From contig DCIM01000062.1 of NCBI GenBank assembly GCA_002316005.1, positions 1 through 7,755 on the forward strand: 7,755 nt of DNA, in the 5' to 3' direction. Below are positions 3,745 through 7,755 of the stretch, piece by piece. The notes beneath the pieces were generated by a model. The model saw only the letters and a list, made by a program, of their open reading frames with translations. It made no database searches and was not told where the DNA came from. This stretch comes from Prevotellaceae bacterium UBA1726 (GTDB lineage Bacteria > Bacteroidota > Bacteroidia > Bacteroidales > Bacteroidaceae). A program made the translations under genes and the position numbers. Numbering within the stretch: position 1 is the first letter of the stretch; each line of letters begins with the position of its first letter.

Positions 3745-5139
3745 TTACTTTCCTAAGTACTTATTGATGATTGCAACGGCATCGGTGGTGTTGATAGACT
3801 CGTCATCGTTCATGTCGGAGGCAAGTTCATCAATTGTGGTCGATTTACCGAGATAGTAGTTGATAACGGCAACGGCATCAGTGGTATTCACCTCGCCGTC
3901 GCGGTTGGCATCGCCACGGGTGACGGTCTTGACCATATCTACATTGTTTTCAAAACTGCCATAATGAACCACGATGTTGATATCCTCTTCGTTGCTGATG
4001 ATATAGGCATGGTTTGCCTCTAACGCATTTGTTTCGGCCTGAGTGAAGGTACCGTCGGTATTGTAGGTATAGACATTGACATCCTCCCTTTCCTCGGATT
4101 CAAGGACACCATAGTCGGAAAGTGTGTTGGAGGTTGAAGCATCATCAATGTAATTGCAAACAGTCAAGCCGTTATCAAGTCCGCTGACGAATTCCGATTC
4201 AGCAACCTCGCCAGTAAAGGTAACCTCTCTGACGCCTCCTTTCACCTTAGCATAGAATGGCTGACCAGCCTCGATGAAATATTCATCACCATCGGAATTA
4301 GCTTTCGGAATCTGATGACAGAAGATATGATAGGTGACAGGCGATTTCGCGGTGTTGAGATAAACGGCGAATGGAGGATGTACGGAATAATCCTCTGGAA
4401 TATTCTCTGAGACGTATTCTTCCTCTGCAGCAGCCTTTCTCATCGATTCAAAGCGAGTTGGCTTTGACTCGTCGATACCACCGCCACCTTCATCAGGATC
4501 GCCAGTGTCTTCGCCAATCCAGAGATCCTCGAACAATGAGCCTGAAACCTGGTAAACCTTTTCAAAGTAAGTGTCCAGCTCTCTCACATTGATATCGAAA
4601 GGCAGGGCAAATGAGACATATTCTCCAGGAGTGACAGTGCGAGCGACTGTGACAGAAGAGGGAGAAGCGGTATATTCAATTGTGATCTCATTAATGACAA
4701 GCCAATTTTTACCTGAAGTGCTGCCTGTACCATAAATACGAGCGTATTTTATTCGCTGTGCATCGGTGATATCTGTAAAAGTAGAAGTTTGGGATGCCTG
4801 AAAGTCTCCTATCTTAGTCCAATTTGAACCATCAGCCGAAACCTGCAGTTCATTGCAAGTATTAGGATAGTCGTTTTTATTAGACGAATAGGTAGAAAAA
4901 CTTGTCATATCTACATAATCACTAAAAGTGACCAGGACATATTTGCCAGCTTCTTGGGCGGAATTTGACCAAAAAAAGGTGGAGGTGTCACCATCATTAG
5001 CATTACTAAGAGGGTATGTCGTATTACCTTCCTGATAAGCGGTGTAGTTTGTTGATAGTGACCAAGTTATGTCGTCTGCATAAGACACAGCAGAGCATAA
5101 TAGGCAGATAGATAGTAATAACTGTTTTAAAAGTCTCAT
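3745..5139 (-). CDS. Secreted F5/8-type C (discoidin/CBM32-like) protein with C-terminal dockerin
   Basis: A 464-aa protein from ATG at 5139. Residues 1-21 form a signal peptide (ending CSAVSYA, then DD), so it is exported. Residues about 22-158 look like an F5/8 type C / discoidin beta-sandwich: YPLSNANDGDTSTFFWSN, YVLVTFSDYVDMTSFSTYSS, ELQVSADGSNWTKIGDF, and the closing VINEITIEY. Such domains often bind carbohydrates, but ligand residues cannot be assigned here. Residues about 160-400 form an unassigned region starting TVTPGEYVSFALPFDI, a pattern common in secreted Prevotella proteins. The C-terminus is a two-loop dockerin: DANRDGEVNTTD (410-421) and DMNDDESINTTD (442-453), each followed by AVA.IN.YLGK. 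The gene has its own promoter and terminator and so is probably monocistronic. No catalytic domain was recognised. Likely a cell-surface or extracellular glycan-adhesion component, by inference. Confidence 0.9.
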   Translation of the reverse strand: MRLLKQLLLSICLLCSAVSYADDITWSLSTNYTAYQEGNTTYPLSNANDGDTSTFFWSNSAQEAGKYVLVTFSDYVDMTSFSTYSSNKNDYPNTCNELQVSADGSNWTKIGDFQASQTSTFTDITDAQRIKYARIYGTGSTSGKNWLVINEITIEYTASPSSVTVARTVTPGEYVSFALPFDINVRELDTYFEKVYQVSGSLFEDLWIGEDTGDPDEGGGGIDESKPTRFESMRKAAAEEEYVSENIPEDYSVHPPFAVYLNTAKSPVTYHIFCHQIPKANSDGDEYFIEAGQPFYAKVKGGVREVTFTGEVAESEFVSGLDNGLTVCNYIDDASTSNTLSDYGVLESEEREDVNVYTYNTDGTFTQAETNALEANHAYIISNEEDINIVVHYGSFENNVDMVKTVTRGDANRDGEVNTTDAVAVINYYLGKSTTIDELASDMNDDESINTTDAVAIINKYLGK

Positions 5140-5248
5140 TTCTCTTTATACAAAAAATTCTTTGCAAAGGTAATACAAATGAACGGAATATGCAAATAAA
5201 ATTGTTTTTAATTTGTGATATTGATGATTTGTTGGTTGAGAAAACGGA
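5140..5248 (-). other. Intergenic spacer with no clear terminator
   Basis: Apart from the promoter for the gene starting at 5139, this AT-rich 109-bp spacer shows no GC-rich hairpin with a T-tract on the minus strand. Some read-through from the DUF5723 operon into the F5/8-dockerin gene is therefore possible. Confidence 0.4.
5165..5196 (-). promoter_or_regulatory. Bacteroidetes-type promoter of the F5/8-dockerin gene
   Basis: TTTG (5196-5193), exactly 20 nt, then TACCTTTG (5172-5165) on the minus strand match the Bacteroidetes -33/-7 consensus. The ATG at 5139 is 26 nt downstream, leaving a short leader of about 19 nt without a Shine-Dalgarno. Confidence 0.78.
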
Positions 5249-6625
5249 TTATAGAGGAATATTCACGCCGAGGGCGAGGTTGGAGGTGGCATTGAGCGGT
5301 ACCAACTGCTTTGCAACACTTCCAAGAAGGCGGTCCATACCAACGAACAACCCGAAGCCCTTTGTGTTATAGTTGAGAATCCAACCCAAACCAACACCAT
5401 AGGTTCCAGCAGAGATGTTCACACCCGCTGAGAACGACTTCACCGGAGTAATATTCGCCGACAGACGGGCATTCGTGGCAGAATACTTACCATTGAAACG
5501 CGAAGAAAGAAGAAGGCCGAAATTCAGTTTGTCGTAGGTAGGAAGAGTGTATTTCGCACCAACATTGACGGTTGCCGCAAGAGTTCTACTCACACCACCC
5601 TTATCGCCCATATCGTCTAATTCGTAGAGTGCAGAAAGGTCATTCTTCATACGCTTGAACTCGTTCTCGAAACTGTTTGTCGCCTCATCATCAGCATTGA
5701 AAATGTATTTGTCGGTGTTGAAGCTCTTATCGCCCTTTGTCGAGGCAACATGGGAATTGGAATAGCTGATGAATCCAAGGTCGAGCAATGAAGCAGAAAA
5801 ACTCAAGGCATCATTGAGACGATATTCGGCACCTAAGTCGGCAGCAAGACCAAATCCAGCCACGCCCATCTTCGCCTTTTCAATGCCATTCACATATTTG
5901 TGGTTGGTGTTTTCGTTCACCTTGTGGCTGTAGGCAACATCGCTGGCCGAAACCGACAACTCTGCATTCACATTCGCCGTGTAGCCATCCTCGCCCAAAA
6001 CCAATTGTCCACGAGTGACCTTCATCGTCTCGCTCGCCAAACCAATCAGCACCTTCACCTTTGCACCCAGACGCAACTGGTCGTTCACCTTACGGCTATG
6101 GCCAAGGGCAATCTCTGCATAGGCATTACCCTTCGAGTCGATATTGCTAAAATCGTAGGTGGTGTTCTTCAATCCCTCCTTCATGGCACGGAAAAGACTT
6201 CCCGGAGCAACAATGCCCGCCTGTTCGCGAATGTTCACCTCAACGGTGTTGTATCCACCCAATGCCTTGAAACCAGCACCGAGGAGCTGGAGGCGAACGG
6301 TTTCGCTGAACTTATTCTCGTCCTTGATGTTGCCAAGGAACTCGTCCATAGAGACACCTGGATGAAGGAATGTGGCAGTGCGACCGTTCACATTGTAAAG
6401 AAATGTCTTAAGTCCGACATTACCCTCGGTTGCAATGTTGGCATTTCCCAACAGAGGAATTGCCACATAAGTCTGTTCATTACCAAAGGCAGGGTTGAGG
6501 TCGTGGCGATAGAGATAATTCTCTATGAAATATCCCGACTCGAGATTCTGAGCAACGGCAGCAGTACTCAACACGAGCAGAGACGCTGCGATGATATATT
6601 TTATTTTCAACATAGGAGTATTCAT
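5249..6625 (-). CDS. DUF5723-like outer-membrane beta-barrel protein
   Basis: A 458-aa protein. An N-terminal signal peptide (LKIKYIIAASLLVLSTAAVA, then QN; residues 6-25) is followed by a beta-strand-rich body resembling the Bacteroidetes DUF5723 family: SGYFIENYLYRHDLNPAFGNEQTYVAIP, LGNANIATEGNVGLKTFLY, an alternating RLGAKVKVLIGLAS segment, and the late strands SAGVNISAGTYGVGLGWILNY and GFGLFVGMDRLLGSVAKQL. The start could equally be the second Met (6613-6611), which would give a tighter signal peptide. The stop is TAA at 5251-5249. The upstream gene ends only 18 nt before, so the two are probably cotranscribed. The family is usually described as outer-membrane proteins of unknown function; a role in surface export or anchoring would be a guess. 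The family assignment is from memory of its N-terminal pattern. Confidence 0.88.
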   Translation of the reverse strand: MNTPMLKIKYIIAASLLVLSTAAVAQNLESGYFIENYLYRHDLNPAFGNEQTYVAIPLLGNANIATEGNVGLKTFLYNVNGRTATFLHPGVSMDEFLGNIKDENKFSETVRLQLLGAGFKALGGYNTVEVNIREQAGIVAPGSLFRAMKEGLKNTTYDFSNIDSKGNAYAEIALGHSRKVNDQLRLGAKVKVLIGLASETMKVTRGQLVLGEDGYTANVNAELSVSASDVAYSHKVNENTNHKYVNGIEKAKMGVAGFGLAADLGAEYRLNDALSFSASLLDLGFISYSNSHVASTKGDKSFNTDKYIFNADDEATNSFENEFKRMKNDLSALYELDDMGDKGGVSRTLAATVNVGAKYTLPTYDKLNFGLLLSSRFNGKYSATNARLSANITPVKSFSAGVNISAGTYGVGLGWILNYNTKGFGLFVGMDRLLGSVAKQLVPLNATSNLALGVNIPL

Positions 6626-6643
6626 CTAAATATGTAACAATTT

Positions 6644-7755
6644 TTACAACTCATCCTCGTAGTATCCACTAACGGTGACACGAACATTCTTCAAGTCGAG
6701 CGACTGAACTGGTGCGAGTGCCTCATCGGCTTTGTCAGCAACGATGGTTGCACGAAGTCGTATGCCATCGAGATTCCTTATCACACCACCTGTCTGAACG
6801 AACTCCACATCCTGATTCTGGGCATAAGCCTCGAGTTTGTTGCAAGTGAAGGTGACGCCCGATATCTCCTTTCCGTCCTTTCCAAGAGGCGAAAGCGTCA
6901 GAGTGGCACCAAGAGGAATCTGCGATGTCACCTTTGCTGTTACCTTGAGCGACTCAACGACAAGTTTCTGGAGCACATCGGCATCCCAGTCGTTGTCGGT
7001 TTTCTCATACACGATAACCGAACCCTCGCTGAGCGACAATGGTGCAAAGAAGGTGTATTCGCCCTCAACCTTGTCCACTTCCATGCCAAGTTCGAAATCC
7101 ACTACCTGCTGTTCTGGTATGCAAGGATTCTGCACATCGACAACGATTTTGTCAGGCAATCCACCACCAGAGAGGATATTCTTCAATCCGGTGAATCTCG
7201 CATATTCAGCATTGCTGAAATCGCCATAGTAAGCCTTTGGCTTTGTAGGAGAAAGGCAGAATGTGGAAGGTGACTTCACAATGGTCAGGACACCATCGTC
7301 GAGGCTATATGCACTTCTTTTCACACCCTCTCGCTCGCCACAGAACTGGAATCCCGCCTGTGCCTTCACATTATATTGTGCAAGAGGATTGGTCACCTTT
7401 ATGTAAATCTGTGGATTTCCCAATACGACATTGGTGTTGTCGTCATTGAGAATGTCTGGAAGATCGTGGAGGGCAATAGGATCGATGTTGACATCTTTGA
7501 TGTCGTATTTCAATCGACCAGTGAAATGCGTCACCTTGATTTCCGACATATCAGGACTACAATCATAGTGGAGTTCTACGCGTGGCAGATCATAAATGGT
7601 ATGCGAATTGACGAAATCATCGCACTCGACATAGATTCTGCCGGAAACAACCTGAATATCACCCGAAACAGACAATGTGCCTTCGGCATCCTCCTTGGTG
7701 ATGAGTTCAATACCAGCCACTTTGGCATCGATAGCCGAGATGTGAATCTTCAGAT
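6644..7755 (-). CDS. Hypothetical beta-rich protein, C-terminal 369 residues (5' end outside window)
   Basis: The frame is open from the right window edge (first residues LKIHISAIDAKVAGIELITK) to TAA at 6646-6644. The GTG at 7720 is not needed as a start, because the frame continues upstream with the same style of sequence. The visible part is acidic and rich in alternating strands, with no transmembrane segment. It contains three stretches that look like repeats of a beta-sandwich style: LSVSGDIQVVSGRIYVE, VVESLKVTAKVTSQIPLGATLTL and LDLKNVRVTVSGYYEDEL. I do not recognise a family. The 18-nt gap to the DUF5723 gene points to a shared transcript and perhaps a shared surface complex. Exported location is inferred from that neighbour only, since the N-terminus is missing. 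Confidence 0.85.
   Translation of the reverse strand, partial: LKIHISAIDAKVAGIELITKEDAEGTLSVSGDIQVVSGRIYVECDDFVNSHTIYDLPRVELHYDCSPDMSEIKVTHFTGRLKYDIKDVNIDPIALHDLPDILNDDNTNVVLGNPQIYIKVTNPLAQYNVKAQAGFQFCGEREGVKRSAYSLDDGVLTIVKSPSTFCLSPTKPKAYYGDFSNAEYARFTGLKNILSGGGLPDKIVVDVQNPCIPEQQVVDFELGMEVDKVEGEYTFFAPLSLSEGSVIVYEKTDNDWDADVLQKLVVESLKVTAKVTSQIPLGATLTLSPLGKDGKEISGVTFTCNKLEAYAQNQDVEFVQTGGVIRNLDGIRLRATIVADKADEALAPVQSLDLKNVRVTVSGYYEDEL

Noticed and set aside
5900..6637. 245-codon plus-strand open frame opposite the DUF5723 gene
   Set aside because: It is antisense to a gene with a clear signal peptide and barrel pattern. His/Ile/Leu-rich composition is typical of a complementary-strand shadow.

Overview
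The window looks like chromosomal DNA from a Bacteroidales bacterium, most likely Prevotella/Segatella-like. Three things point there. Three minus-strand promoters have the Bacteroidetes form (TTTG, exactly 20 nt, then TAnnTTTG). Two secreted proteins end in dockerin repeats of the NTTDAV...NYYLGK type. There is also a DUF5723-like outer-membrane protein. Every gene I accept is on the minus strand, so transcription runs from right to left.

Layout, right to left. (1) 7755-6644 is the C-terminal part of an unrecognised beta-rich protein. It is followed after 18 nt by a signal-peptide-bearing DUF5723-type protein (6625-5249), and the two are probably one operon. (2) 5139-3745 is a secreted protein with an F5/8-type (discoidin/CBM32-like) N-terminal domain and a C-terminal two-loop dockerin. 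It has its own promoter (5165-5196) and an intrinsic terminator (3692-3720). (3) 3502-1859 is an IS3-family insertion sequence, IS150-like at its ends, with orfA and orfB joined by a programmed -1 frameshift. An A7 slippery run is followed after 5 nt by a two-part, roughly 22-bp stem-loop. A second hairpin encloses the orfA start codon, and the orfB-distal end carries several extra copies of the terminal motif. (4) 1858-696 is about 1.16 kb without a convincing gene. It holds five short arrays of 8-bp tandem units arranged as inverted arms around two AT-rich palindromes, a 16-bp perfect palindrome, and an orphan promoter with a 9-bp inverted repeat at its start site. (5) 695-1 is the N-terminal 231 codons of a secreted protein with a cohesin-like fold followed by a dockerin, truncated by the window edge.

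Two dockerin proteins, one with a cohesin-like domain and one with a carbohydrate-binding-like domain, flank the IS. This allows, but does not prove, a cell-surface assembly role. The most unusual signals are the recoding and translation-control structures of the IS and the 8-bp-periodic hairpin modules next to it.
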